The position numbers and the translations under genes are program-made. DNA of 64,000 bases, taken from NCBI GenBank assembly GCA_015501585.1, contig JADNRY010000058.1:186001-250000 (forward strand). Reading direction: 5' to 3'. The notes beneath the pieces are model-generated. The model searched no databases. It had not been told where the DNA came from and worked only from the letters and a program-made list of their open reading frames with translations. Shown here piece after piece: positions 24,709 through 35,231 of the stretch; position 1 is the stretch's first letter, and every line of letters starts with the position of its first letter. Source of the stretch: Rhodocollybia butyracea. Lineage: Eukaryota; Basidiomycota; Agaricomycetes; Agaricales; Omphalotaceae.

Positions 24709-26748
24709 CTAGTATCTAACTACAGCCATCTTTTTGAGATGTATCTGTCTTGCAACAAGTTGAATCCCCACAGCAGTCCACAGAAGAACACCCGTCCAAA
24801 GGATACCTTTCCACCAATCAAAATCACGACCAATGATCGCACCACCAAGGGGTGTGCCCACGAGAGAGCATATGGCAATAGGGCCGAGGGCGATGCCAAT
24901 GAGTTTCCTGTAAATCAAATAAGTATTCTAGTACTGGTAAGTAGAGGATGATCGATGATGAGTTACTGACCCTCTGTCCGCTTCAGAAGGCATAATGGCA
25001 GTAACGACGGGAGCAAAGAGGGTGCTCGCTGAGCCAAAGGATAACCCGTACCTGGCGTAAGTGTCAGATTAACCATGAAGTCTAAGGGTGAAGACTAAGA
25101 GTAGACGAATGACACCCACAAAATACAGAATGCAATTAACCCTCCTACATGATTCGCCCCAAACATGATAAACGCACAACCAGCTATGAGGAATGATACG
25201 CAGGTGATTCATTCAACAAGATAACAAAGTCGATATCTGACTCGAGCGACATACCATTAACGCTCCCCAGCACAATAAAGCTCCCCACTGCACCATACCT
25301 ATCGGCAAAATACCCCGGAAGAAGCCGTCCAACTGCAATTGAAAAGTTCATCGCGGTTATGGAGTAAAACACGAATCCTTTTGGCATATTATGAGAATCT
25401 GCGAACAACTGGATGTAGAACACCGGGAAGAGTGCGCCTAACTGTCCCAGGAATCCTGATAGAAGAGTTAGGAGGTATGGTATATAGAGTAGATTGGTGG
25501 GTTCTTTGGATCGGGTGGGTTGATCTGAATCAGCGTTGCTGTTGGGAATTGAACTTGGAGCAGGAACGGTGATAAGAGCGTTTCCAATAATGAGGAGACC
25601 CAGAGCTAGGAATGCGGTTGATCGTACAGCCAATGGGAATCCATGTTGTGGAATGAGATGGTTTAGTAGGACTAGAGAAGGACAAGGTAAAGTTCGCAGG
25701 GCGAATCGAGTGTACACGGAACACTCACTTGAGAAAATGCCTCCTCCGAATGATCCAGAGGAGGCGATGATTCCCTATCAAGAAATTAACAAGTAGCTCT
25801 TGCACCGTATGTCGATGAGAAAACCCGAGAGATAAGCTTACACACCATGGCGATCGCTTGTCTATTTGGGAGATGATGTGCCGCAGTCGATAGTGCCTAC
25901 ATAACAGTGTAAGTTCGCCATTACAACCCAGCATAATACGCAAAATTTACGGGGACATAACACAATCCGATACCAATCCCCATTCCTAGTCCTTGAGAGA
26001 GCATGACTTGCCAATATTTGTCTCGTTCCACGAGCGAAAGTGTGAAGAAACTATAGCACGTCAGGAATTGGAAGTTGAGACTCTTATTAGAAAGTGAACC
26101 AAAGACGATACATACATACCTAACTAGGTAGATGATACTTCCAGTTGCTAAAACGCTCCTGGTATGACCCATATCGCACCTGATAGCAAATGGGCGTAAA
26201 CAGTTTTTTGAACGGGTTAGTAAAAACTTGGTATTAACGCCTCGTGTTCGGAATAAGAGACAAGGAGAGAATGGGAGGGTACTGGTACTTGAATGAACAC
26301 ACACAATTTTCCTCCAACTGCACCCAAACCCAACTGCAAAAATATCTGAACTCCAATAATCCAGCTAATCTTCGAAGCGGACGAACTGATTAGGAAGCCC
26401 GAGCTGACATAGTAATCTTGGAAAACACCAAATGTAGTGTCCGACGCGACCGTGCTGAATTGGATGAGGAAGCATCCGATAACTAAGTATATTCAAGGAT
26501 CGACATCAAGATAGAGATGAATAGTGAGCGATCTGGTTAAAGGCAGGAAGATAAGTATACAACTTGCCTGATAACCATGCTCTGAGTGCACCAGCGGGAT
26601 ATAGAGGTGTGTTAAAAGCGTGTTCTGTTGTTGTATGCGGAGCTACTGTGCCGTTGGTGTTTGGCCTGAAAGCCAAGTCCGCACCAGGTGTTCCACGTTC
26701 ACATTGAACGTCCGATTTTGGCTCAGAGAAGCTAGACCTAGCTATCAT
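24709..26748 (-). CDS. MFS transporter, monocarboxylate-transporter-like
   Basis: Start ATG at 26748 (MIARSSFSEPKSDVQ) after a short polar N-terminus, followed by about eight short exons on the minus strand down to the stop at 24709. Hydrophobic segments include FGVFQDYYV with SKISWIIGVQIFLQLGLGAV, a helix around YWQVMLSQGLGMGIGIGLCY, YLLTLLSGFLGQLGALFPVF, SITAMNFSIAVGRLLPGYFA, GKLIGIALGPIAICSLVGTP and WWKGILWTGVLLWTAVGIQ. The FGVFQDYY...SWI signature with GRLLPGYFADRYG is typical of fungal MCT-type MFS proteins (Mch/Esbp6 group), plasma- or organelle-membrane carriers of small organic acids and related compounds. The central polar loop (PSSIPNSNADSDQPTRSKEP) lies between helices six and seven as expected. 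Substrate not predictable. It faces the oxygenase cluster, so a shared pathway is possible but unproven. Confidence 0.85.
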
Positions 26749-27784
26749 GATTACTTGGAGAGAAAAGGAAGAAGGAAAAGCGAATGTCACAGGAAAACTA
26801 CGCACTGTCGCGTTTTTCAAAGGATTCCGAACATTAAAAACATTGAGACGAGCGTTAACGGATACGGAAAAACCTGTGATGCTAACTCAGTAACTAGTCA
26901 CTCAATCAAAGAGCTTGATATCGATGAATTACAATGGTATGTACTAAGCAGAACTGAAGTAACGTTCAAAGTTCAGCTTGAGATGCAAGCGTTTTCAAAC
27001 TAACCGCACAACGAGGACCAAACCAGGATGGTCGATACACCGAACGGACTTTGGTGGCCGGTAATAGGAAGTGAATTATTCGGCAAATTTAGGGAGTTCT
27101 GCCACTCTTAAAGCACGCAACCTGCGAACACGGGCGAGTGGATGCGATTTCAGATTGAAGGCTGATAACTATCCTGCACCGACCTGCACAGGATGAAGGA
27201 CGTATGCCGCCGTATACGCATCTGTTGGACCGCCCCTGGAAACCGGCCGCCGCCTTTCGATGAGTAAGTGTGCACCCAAATCACTCCGCGGTCCGCATTA
27301 GCGCCTAAGCCCAACTCACAAGCTACTACATCTGGACACCTGGACGCCTTGACACTGCTGCTAGACGACGCTGGATTAAGATGAGTGCGGTTCTTTTACG
27401 GACCGGTTTTCTGTGGCTGTGTGATGCTTATCACTCCGCGTCAGCTGCCAAACTTTGCACTGTGACCTGTGCATCCTGCTCTTCGTAGGTCAAGCATATC
27501 GTTAGACTCCAATGCACTGGAACATCAAGCTCAAGTGCTAAAGGGAGCCGACCATTTTCTTCCTCGGATCCATCCCGCATCATTCATTTTTTTTCCTTTC
27601 CGACTTGGGGCTCCACACGATATTCTGTATTGTACTTCATGCAAGGCCATCACAAGCTACTTTGGCCAAGCGATGTAACGACGGCAATGGAAGACCGTCG
27701 TCCTCAAGTTTAAAAAGAGGCAAGCTTTTGACGGTGGCCATTAGTCCTCTCTATATCTCCCTCTTGTAATCGGCCATTCCAAAG
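26749..27784. other. intergenic, divergent promoters
   Basis: About 1 kb between the MFS gene (minus) and the small secreted-protein gene (plus). No gene recognised. 'GTTTAAAAAGAGGCAAGC' near 27710, about 75 bp before the next start codon, is a plausible TATA-like box. Confidence 0.45.
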
Positions 27785-28388
27785 ATGTTCTCCAAAGCTC
27801 TTCTCGCTGCTTCCGCCCTCGTTGGTTATACCCTTGCCCAGTCTTGTCCTGAAGCCTCGCGCTTTGGTGGTGTCACTTATTCCCCAAACCCGATCGTCCT
27901 TGGTCAGGTAGGTTATTCGGACAGCGACTGAATTATATATCCTGATGACAACGTACAGGAAGTGACTTTCACCGGAAACTTTGCCTGTGCCATCGAGCTT
28001 GGCTACGCACCTGTGTTTACGGACTACTTTTTGGAAGTTCCTGAGTCGAACAACACTGGGTGAGTGCTGGCTCCAAATTTTCACAAGAGCGTCGTTTTTC
28101 TGACCGCATGATCGATGATAACAGCTTCCAGCCTCCCGTCTACATTGCGCGTCGCGGTCCTCCACCTAGTGGTGGAATTGACACGTTCACCTATACCGTA
28201 AGACTCTCGAAACGTTTGCTGGAATTGAGGCTAATCTGATTCAATAGTTCGATCCCGAATACTCTCCCTTCACCACCAACCCCGATGCGCAGTATGTGAT
28301 TGTTGTTCAGACTACCCACGCCGAAGGGTCTACGTTGGTGACTGGTTCCACGTCGTCTGGAGCCTCTATTGTCCAGGCCTCCGACTAG
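27785..28388 (+). CDS. small secreted protein, unknown family
   Basis: Four exons: 27785-27907, then exons beginning GAAGTGACTTTC, CTTCCAGCC and TTCGATCCC, ending with TAG at 28386-28388. The protein is about 145 residues. It opens with a signal peptide (MFSKALLAASALVGYTLAQ, cleavage expected after LAQ) and two cysteines (SCPEASRF, FACAIELG). The short mature region has GGVTYSPNPIVLGQEVTF, a putative N-glycosylation site NNT, a PPVYIARRGPPPSGG turn and a Thr/Ser-rich end without a GPI-type hydrophobic tail. It has the look of an extracellular beta-sandwich protein, but I do not recognise the family. Confidence 0.75.
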
Positions 28389-28576
28389 ATTTTGGTAGCT
28401 GGTACTGTAACCACCATCGTGGACAATTCGCTCTTTACTCGGACAATAGACATTGGATACATATATCAGTCTAATAATACAGACAAATGTTAACGGACTG
28501 AAGACATTATGCACAAATCACAAACTCAAGTGGAGATCTCAGTCGACATCTTGTACAATATCTAAACGAGTACTAG

Positions 28577-28742
28577 TGTTGGTTAATAAAGACTCCTAGA
28601 CTCTTAGATGGCTCTGAGATGGCTCTGAGATGGCGGTTCAAGACTACTATTAGATCATTATCAAGGGTTGTAGTTACACATCATTTGTATATATGTGTTT
28701 GTCCACAGCCTCGATTGAGCAGCTCAGGACAAATATCCAACA
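28577..28742 (-). repeat. 3' LTR of the Copia-type element
   Basis: 166 bp, TG...CA ended, identical by eye to the other LTR. It contains 'TGGCTCTGAGA' as a short tandem repeat. Confidence 0.92.
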
Positions 28743-28790
28743 CTCCCCCTCTGCGAAACAAAGAGAGCTCCCCCTAAGCTATAAATATAA

Positions 28791-29888
28791 TCAAGCATGA
28801 AAATCAATATACTCCTCCTCTTCAAAGGGTGGACAAGTAGGATAAGCAGAAAAACCATAAGTATCAATAGGAGCAATGAAATGTGAAGAGATGTTATTGG
28901 GAGGGTTGTGAGTGATGTGTGCAGTGTCATATGTGCGATTAAGACACCAGTGCTTGACTTCCTCTGGCATGTCCTTGACACAGTTAGAAGCCTTGTGCGA
29001 CATACCTCCACAACGGTGACAGCCATCCATAGACATATCGCACCAGCGATTTCCGCGACTGTCTATAAATCCTTGTCCATCTTCATGGCCGCTTCCATTG
29101 GAAGCTCCCCCTCTTCCTCCCCCTCTACCACTAAAACTTTCCCTAGTACCAGATCCATTCCGACTTCCTCCTTTACTTCCCTTTCGGAAAGCTGTAGCAT
29201 AAGCATGAGCAGCCTCTACACGGGAGGATGGTTCAGATGGGTTATTAATCCCATCTAAAATTTCATCAGCTCTCTTCTCAGGGTCAAATGAAACCATAGC
29301 ACTCTCAAGAACAGTGCGGCAGGTTTTAAGATTGGGCTCGCCAGTAGGTTGGGTGAGAAGAGATGTTTTCCAGGCCTCGAATGATGAATGAAGGTTCTGG
29401 AGCATGATATCCTTGTGATAACTATCAGAGATTGTTTCACCGGAAGGGAGTAGTGCCTGAAGACGAGCACGCATATCATCCAAAGCATCAAGATAGACTT
29501 TGGTTGGTTTAAGCGGATCATGCGTAATGCGGTGATAGGCAGCACGTGTAGCTGAACGTGAGGAAAATGATGATTTTTCAAAATAGGAGACAAGTGCACT
29601 CCAGATTTTGGAAGCATTTGTCTTATCCTTGTAGATGTTTCGGCAGTCTCGATTAGTGAGGGATTTAATGATGGACGCAGCCTGTGAGTTGAGTCGATCC
29701 CATTCCTTGGCATCAGCAGCCTCTGATGGACGTGAAGTCAACCCTGTGGCAATCTTGGCGCTCTGACCATCTGCACTAAGCACCATTTGCAGAACATCCT
29801 CTTTCCAGTTGCTCCAGTCATCAGCATTTGTAGTGGAAAGTAGGGGAATGTTCCTTCCAAGATTAAGAAGAGCTGAAAGTGTGGCCAT
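28791..29888 (-). CDS. Copia-type Gag polyprotein
   Basis: A single open frame of 365 codons filling the interior of the LTR element. The N-terminal part (LNLGRNIPLLSTTNADDWSN, WKEDVLQMVLSADG, KIWSALVSYFEKSS) is the gag-polypeptide/UBN2 type of Ty1/Copia. A basic Gly/Arg/Ser-rich stretch (RKGSKGGSRNGSG) follows, then a zinc knuckle CHRCGGMSHKASNC (CX2CX4HX4C) near residue 295. The tail is acidic (PPFEEEEYIDFHA). Gag would form the particle and bind RNA; the knuckle contacts the packaged transcript. The frame is undamaged, in keeping with the recent insertion shown by the identical LTRs. Confidence 0.9.
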   Translation of the reverse strand: MATLSALLNLGRNIPLLSTTNADDWSNWKEDVLQMVLSADGQSAKIATGLTSRPSEAADAKEWDRLNSQAASIIKSLTNRDCRNIYKDKTNASKIWSALVSYFEKSSFSSRSATRAAYHRITHDPLKPTKVYLDALDDMRARLQALLPSGETISDSYHKDIMLQNLHSSFEAWKTSLLTQPTGEPNLKTCRTVLESAMVSFDPEKRADEILDGINNPSEPSSRVEAAHAYATAFRKGSKGGSRNGSGTRESFSGRGGGRGGASNGSGHEDGQGFIDSRGNRWCDMSMDGCHRCGGMSHKASNCVKDMPEEVKHWCLNRTYDTAHITHNPPNNISSHFIAPIDTYGFSAYPTCPPFEEEEYIDFHA

Positions 29889-30029
29889 AGTTAATGAATA
29901 TGAGTCGTTGAAAAGGGATTGGGGATGGGATGATGAAATGAGTGAGATTGAGTGATTGGGTGAAAAGTAAAGCTCCTAGATGATGAATAAAACTCTTAGA
30001 TGTATAGTGTGGACATGGGGCCCATAACC

Positions 30030-30195
30030 TGTTGGTTAATAAAGACTCCTAGACTCTTAGATGGCTCTGAGATGGCTCTGAGATGGCGGTTCAAGACTAC
30101 TATTAGATCATTATCAAGGGTTGTAGTTACACATCATTTGTATATATGTGTTTGTCCACAGCCTCGATTGAGCAGCTCAGGACAAATATCCAACA
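30030..30195 (-). repeat. 5' LTR of the Copia-type element
   Basis: 166 bp; identical by eye to the 28577-28742 copy. Promoter side of the minus-strand transcript. Confidence 0.92.
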
Positions 30196-30389
30196 ACTAG
30201 AACGAAAGGGGATCTGTCGGACAAGCTTCAAACTACTGACATCTTCCAAATCTCGATCAGACACCCGTCATTACAAGTGACTATTCAGTCCAGGGAAGAG
30301 AAACTAATGAACTTGTTTTCACCAACAGGAAACGCAACAAAGAAACAAAAAACAGCACAAGTACAGTACTCGAGTGGTTCGAAAATGTT

Positions 30390-30466
30390 AACCCCCGGCG
30401 GGACTCGAACCCGCAACCTTCAGATTACATAGAAGTCTGATATCATAACCATTAGACAACGGGGGC
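30390..30466 (-). tRNA. tRNA-Arg(UCU) with a 4-nt intron
   Basis: Minus-strand cloverleaf: acceptor GCCCCCG with CGGGGGT, D-arm TCTAATGGTTATGA, anticodon stem TCAGA/TCTGA and T-arm GCGGG TTCGAGT CCCGC. The anticodon loop is 11 nt (CTTCTATGTAA) instead of 7. Removing four bases (TGTA) at position 37/38 leaves the standard CTTCTAA loop with anticodon TCT. It lies 190 bp from the Copia-type insertion. Confidence 0.85.
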
Positions 30467-31540
30467 CACGAGTTTGATGAGCAGTGTGGACGCAGTGTGG
30501 TACTCTCGTTCCTCCCAGCGAAAACTAAGGCAATATCTACGCAGTAGTGCAGACAGATGCCTGATGTATGCATATCTACCTGGGTAATCGCGCGCTTGCT
30601 AAGGTTGAGCCTGTTGGAGACTTATCGGATGATACGCAAATGATACGTTCCCAAGGGCAAACTCTAAATTCTAAAATCTTGAGTCGAGGGGGATCGAGGT
30701 ATCTGATAACAATCTTCATTTGGGCTCAGTGCTCCGTGCTGTGCCCCGTACATTGGAATAACGTCGATGTCGATAAACACCGCCTTCGTTATAACATTAT
30801 GGAGAACCGACACACAGCCCGTTCGGGTCATATTTCCCGCCCCCGGCACGGGGGTTCAAACGTTAATCCTGAAAGTAATACCTTTTCGAACGTTCATACA
30901 TGTTCATGTGTTCCGTCTCACCGGAGAATTTTCCGGATTGGCACATGCTTTCGTCTTGCTCCACTAAATCCTTCCGCTACCCATCCTGTATGGGCTATGT
31001 AAGACTAACTCAGTGCCTGGATGATGGACCAGCGTCCGCTGCGTGTTCCCCATTGCTCTGTCAGTTCATGGTGGGGATTAAGTAGTTATCATAGTATAGT
31101 TATCGTGGACTCCTTGGCAATAAAACATTGATTTTAATAGGTAAATCTTACAGAGACAAGCCTGCGAAAATAAGCAGATCAAAAGATCAGAGCTCTCTCA
31201 TTATAGTAAGTATCTAAAAAAAACTTTGCATACCAAAGATTACAAGTTTTTCTATGATGGGGCTAGTCGCATCAGCGAAACGCAGTACTACAGCTTCCAC
31301 CAGATACTTACTTCAATCAGCGAAAAAAATCCAGGATTCCAAGTTTCTCCATGATAGTCGTATTGGCGAAACATCTATAGCAGAGCAGCTTCTAGCAGCT
31401 TCCGCCCGAGTTTAACCAACAAAGGCTACACACCTGGTGGAGCGCTCGGATCACCTCCACTATTTGATTTTGTCGTGAGTTTCAGGGCTTCTTGGCTTAC
31501 CTCTTGGTAGCTATTTCAAAGATGGGATCAAGACGAATCC
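30467..31540. other. intergenic
   Basis: No gene seen. Near 31240-31400 two diverged copies of a motif of about 40 bp occur ('CAAGTTTTTCTATGATGG' and 'CAAGTTTCTCCATGATAG', each followed by a GGCGAAAC/CAGCGAAAC box). Confidence 0.4.
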
Positions 31541-31541
31541 A

Positions 31542-31603
31542 ATGATAAAACGAACCCATCCTGTTTGTTCCTTTCCCAACACGACTGGTTCGTTCCCCAC
31601 CCC
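31542..31603 (+). promoter_or_regulatory. conserved X-gene promoter block, unit 1
   Basis: 'GATAAAACGAACCC' (TATA-like) followed by 'CGACTGGTTCGTTCCCCACC', about 100 bp before the X1 start codon. The same pair recurs before X2 and X3. Confidence 0.6.
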
Positions 31604-31675
31604 CCGTCAGCTACTAGCAGGTCTAGTTCACTGTATTTTTTTCAATTTTTCTATCCACTTCACACAGGCCCAACC

Positions 31676-33366
31676 ATGAGATATATCAGATGCCGAGTTT
31701 CCTCTCTGATCCTCTTACTCTCCTTCATCGCTCATTTCACACATGGTGCTCCGGTTTCTTCACTTGCATCCTCGGAATTGGAAAACGATTTCGATTCCCC
31801 GTACATGGATGTTTACGACTCAGCTTACCCCTTCCCAGACTTCGATACCAGTCACGATCACAATCTCGAACCCCCTGATCCCATTTCCGACTCTGTTTGT
31901 TCTTCACAGAGCTCTTGCGGATTATCCTCCTCCGACGTTGCGGTCCGCTCCCCTGCTGAGGTCACTATTCATCGCCGGCGGATGGCAACGCAAAATAACG
32001 GGAATGCAGAAGCATTGAAAAAAGATACAAGATGCGACAAAGGAGGCGGAAAAACACGGTAAAGAAGGCAAAGGCAAATTCAATAGCTGCGGCTGCGGCA
32101 AAGAAGGCAAAGAAGAAAGTACAACACCAAAGAACCCGGAGGAGGACTGGCCCTAGCGGGAGACACTGTAGGGAAGGCTGGAACAGGTCCTCAGCAAAAT
32201 AGGAAACGCCATACCAGGCCCTATAGGAGCAGCTTTAAAAGTCATCGGTACTTTTTTGTCGATTCTTGGCAAGATTTTTGGGGGCTTAGGAGCAAAGGCA
32301 AAGGAGTCGGCTCATGTGAGTATTTATGCTTTTTTCATTTGGGGTGTGAGGAATTAATTTGCTTTAGCAACGGTCTGCCATCGTTTTAAATTCCTGGAAA
32401 AACTCCTGATGTTTTATCATGTAGCGCATCGTTCACACAGAGAGTGGTGAACAAGACTGCTAAGAGTAAGCAAGGCCTCCTTATATTCTTATATACTTTT
32501 CTAATTCCGATCTCGATTAGAACACCCGGGCTGGATGATTGTTGCTGTATACGAAAAGTTGCACGTTCAAACCTACTTTCCAGGGAAGAAAGACCATAAT
32601 TGGTCGGTCAAAGAAGTCAAAACGCACACTGTGTGTCTTTTTTATTACGTTTGTCCGAGCAACGTCTAATTCTTGTTTATCCTTAGGGACTAGGGGATTT
32701 TCCCTATATACTCTATGCTGGTGTGTATCAGAAAGCGACTAAAGACAGCTTCTAAACTCCCATATTGTATTAGTCGAAGCTGGTCTTTTGTACCTCGACG
32801 GCGACCGCGGATACGAGAATGTGAGTTCCACGTCCGAAATTCATTCCGCCAATATCTCATCAGGCCGAACAGTGGGCCTGGCAAGTTCCTGTTCAGAGGT
32901 TCCACGCTATTCCTAAGGACGCAACTGACGTTGAAAGAAGGATACTAGTGGTGTAAGTGCCGATTACGAATCATTTCGATTTCTACTGACTTTTTATCAC
33001 CGCAGAGACGGAACCTATCCTCCAAATGTACCACCAGTTCCGGGACGATGTTTTCTACATATCGATGTGTTCGAGATGGGAAAAAAGCCACGCAAGATCG
33101 TCGCCGGGCTTCTGGACAACGCCAGAAACACCATTGGATATGGCTCGGGTTCATTACCGTTTACACTTTCGAACAGCCGGCTTAAAGCCGTTATCAAAGT
33201 CGCGGAACCTGAGAAGGGTAAGAAAGGTAAGAAAGGCAAACGTAAAGAAGGTCACCATGTGGATGTCACGGTGGGAGGGAAATCTATCGATTGTGATGTA
33301 GGGGGAATAGATCACGGCCAAACGCAGATAGACTGCTATTTTAAGTGTTCTGAATTTTTAAAATAA
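31676..33366 (+). pseudogene. X1: decayed copy of the secreted glycine-rich pro-protein
   Basis: Starts like the intact copy (signal peptide ILLLSFIAHFTHGAPVSS, then acidic pro-region and HRRR). The first exon is broken: an in-frame TAA at 32060-32062, and the PGPIGAALKVIGTFLSILGK segment that follows is in a different frame from the upstream part. Downstream exons are recognisable to the last one, which ends HGQTQIDCYFKC then EFLK and a stop at 33366. Their splice-site positions match copy X3. Described only as a broken copy; function unknown. Confidence 0.75.
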
Positions 33367-33383
33367 TATCGTATCTCTATCAT

Positions 33384-33960
33384 CTACCCTTTCTCCCCAC
33401 CACAACCCATATTTGACATCTCTGAACCCACCCAACCTTGACAAGCGCCGCCTCTTAGAGCAGCAGCGTCCTCAATTCGGTCCGTTCGGATGGTCCTCCG
33501 TCCGTGCAGTGTCCTCCTGTGCCAGTTTCGGAGACTCGAACCATATTCGACAGAGGTATTCTTGCAGATAAAGTTTGCATCGATCCACTCTGGCTCCCAG
33601 ATGGGCTGATTAACAGCAAGAAGATAGGTCTCGACAAGTTGTTGTAGGTGTCCGAAATACATAACACGAAATCATCGCCGATATGGAGTGAGAACGCTGA
33701 ATTTGACAGTACATCGACTTCCGGAACAAGTACATAGAACGGACAAAAGGCATGGGTCTCGACAGATTGATGTAGGTGTCCGAAATACATAGCACGAAAT
33801 TACTGTCGATGCGGCCGCGAGTATACTGAATTCGACGGTACATCGACTTCCGGAACAAGTACATAGAACGGACAAAAGACCTAAGTGTCTGTTGAGCACT
33901 GATGAGCGACGATTCAGCGCCTTGAGCCCAAAATGAACCAAGATACACATCGCCAAGAGG
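33384..33960 (-). pseudogene. Y1: fragment of the membrane-protein partner
   Basis: Minus strand, convergent to X1. It retains the C-terminal part only, with pieces matching the intact Y3 in shifting frames (NTSVEYGSSL against NTSVEYASSL; the CX5-type Cys cluster region). The N-terminal and membrane-spanning parts are missing. It contains a tandem duplication of about 124 bp (separate entry). Not functional as it stands. Confidence 0.7.
33626..33878. repeat. tandem duplication inside Y1
   Basis: Two adjacent units, 33626-33749 and 33754-33878, share 'GGTGTCCGAAATACATA' at one end and 'TCCGGAACAAGTACATAGAA' at the other, with scattered substitutions in between. The intact Y3 gene has a single copy. 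Confidence 0.85.
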
Positions 33961-35099
33961 CTATCAAGCCAAAATTTTAATGGAAGGAAGTAAACATAGC
34001 AGGCACCGGGTGGATAATGGCGGGGATACTACGGCCTTGCATATCGGCTGTACTACTAGTCATCATTAACACAGCTCAGTGTTACATCCGCGAGTACTAA
34101 CACTCTGAGACCGGATCACCAAAACATCGGAAACAATGGATGAAACAATTAAAAAAGCTCATCTACTCTGAAAACTGGAAGCTACGTTGAATGAAATGAA
34201 ATTATGATCGTGGCCAGTATTCAAGTTAGGGGTCTTATATAAGCAAGTACAATATCTCGAGCTTTGACATTTACTTATCTAGTACATTCAATGTTTCTTA
34301 CATAATTGAGACTCTTGCATCGTTATTAGTTCGACTGGGATGAGTTTATTTTTCTTTTCTTAAAGCTATTATACATATACATACTAAGTAGTCATTATTT
34401 GCAGTTATTTGTTCAGCCGAGATAACGATCATTAATATTACAGCCATCCTCGCCGAGCCACTTACACTACTTACTTGGTTTACAAGACTTCAATAAGTAA
34501 GCTTACTATTTACTATTGATTATGGCACACTGGTCCTAACCAGTGCTCCTTGCTCCGTACATCAACCGTACATAGTGTAGAATTTTGAAACGTTAGTAAT
34601 TCAAGCCAGAACTTGAATAAATGGTGAGAACTTGGCGTTACTAATTGCGTACACTGTGTTGGCAAGGGACCTTGCAATGGACACGGCCAACATTCTGCTT
34701 AAGTTTCTGCATCGTCCTTATATCTTTTTGACATTTTCTCCGCATATCGCAAACTCCATATCAGCACTGTTACACCGATTGAGGTTGCAGTGTAGTATTA
34801 GTACTATACACAACTTCGGCCTAACTTCTGCCCTAGTACAGCGGGAACGTCCGGACTCTAAGGTACTGAGAAATAAGCATGATAGTTCATCAAGTGATAA
34901 GTATTAAGGAGCGGCAGTATGAATAATGTGAATAAGAGTGTGTGGGACAGCATCTGATAAGTAGCGGCAGTGTGAATAGAGTGTATGGGAGAAGTAACGG
35001 CAGTGTGAATAGTGGGAATAGGAATGTGCGGGCCAGTACTGAAATGGTTGTTGGTCCAGTAGTCATGGTATTGGCACTGACGCATTGCCTGACAATTCG
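33961..35099. other. intergenic between unit 1 and unit 2
   Basis: About 1.1 kb, AT-rich. Near 34910-35030 a degenerate repeat of 'GCGGCAGTGTGAATA' occurs three to four times. No gene. Confidence 0.5.
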
Positions 35100-35161
35100 C
35101 GATATAAACGAATCCACTCCGTTTGTTTGTTTCCCAATACGACTGGTTCGTTCCCCACCCC
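35100..35161 (+). promoter_or_regulatory. conserved X-gene promoter block, unit 2
   Basis: 'GATATAAACG' followed by 'CGACTGGTTCGTTCCCCACC', about 75-100 bp before the X2 start codon; matches units 1 and 3. Confidence 0.6.
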
Positions 35162-35231
35162 GTCCGCTACTAGCTGGTCTAGTTTACTTGTATTCTCTTA
35201 ACTTTTCTTCCGACTTTACAAAAGCTCAGCC

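Larger units (their letters stand above)
28572..30200 (-). mobile_element. gag-only Copia-type LTR retrotransposon with TSD
   Basis: Two 166-bp LTRs (28577-28742 and 30030-30195), TGTTGG...CCAACA, look identical base for base. A 5-bp target duplication ACTAG flanks them (28572-28576, 30196-30200). Read on the minus strand, the base after the 5' LTR begins AGGTTATGGGCCC (30029 downwards), which matches the half-initiator-tRNA-Met primer site used by Copia elements. A purine run AGAGGGGGAG abuts the 3' LTR (28743-28752). The 1.29-kb interior encodes only Gag. No protease, integrase or RT is present, so the element is non-autonomous. Confidence 0.92.

Noticed and set aside
33961..35099. Possible gene around 34632-34907 (frame of 91 codons)
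   Set aside because: No conserved motif, no splice partners, low-complexity AT-rich surroundings.
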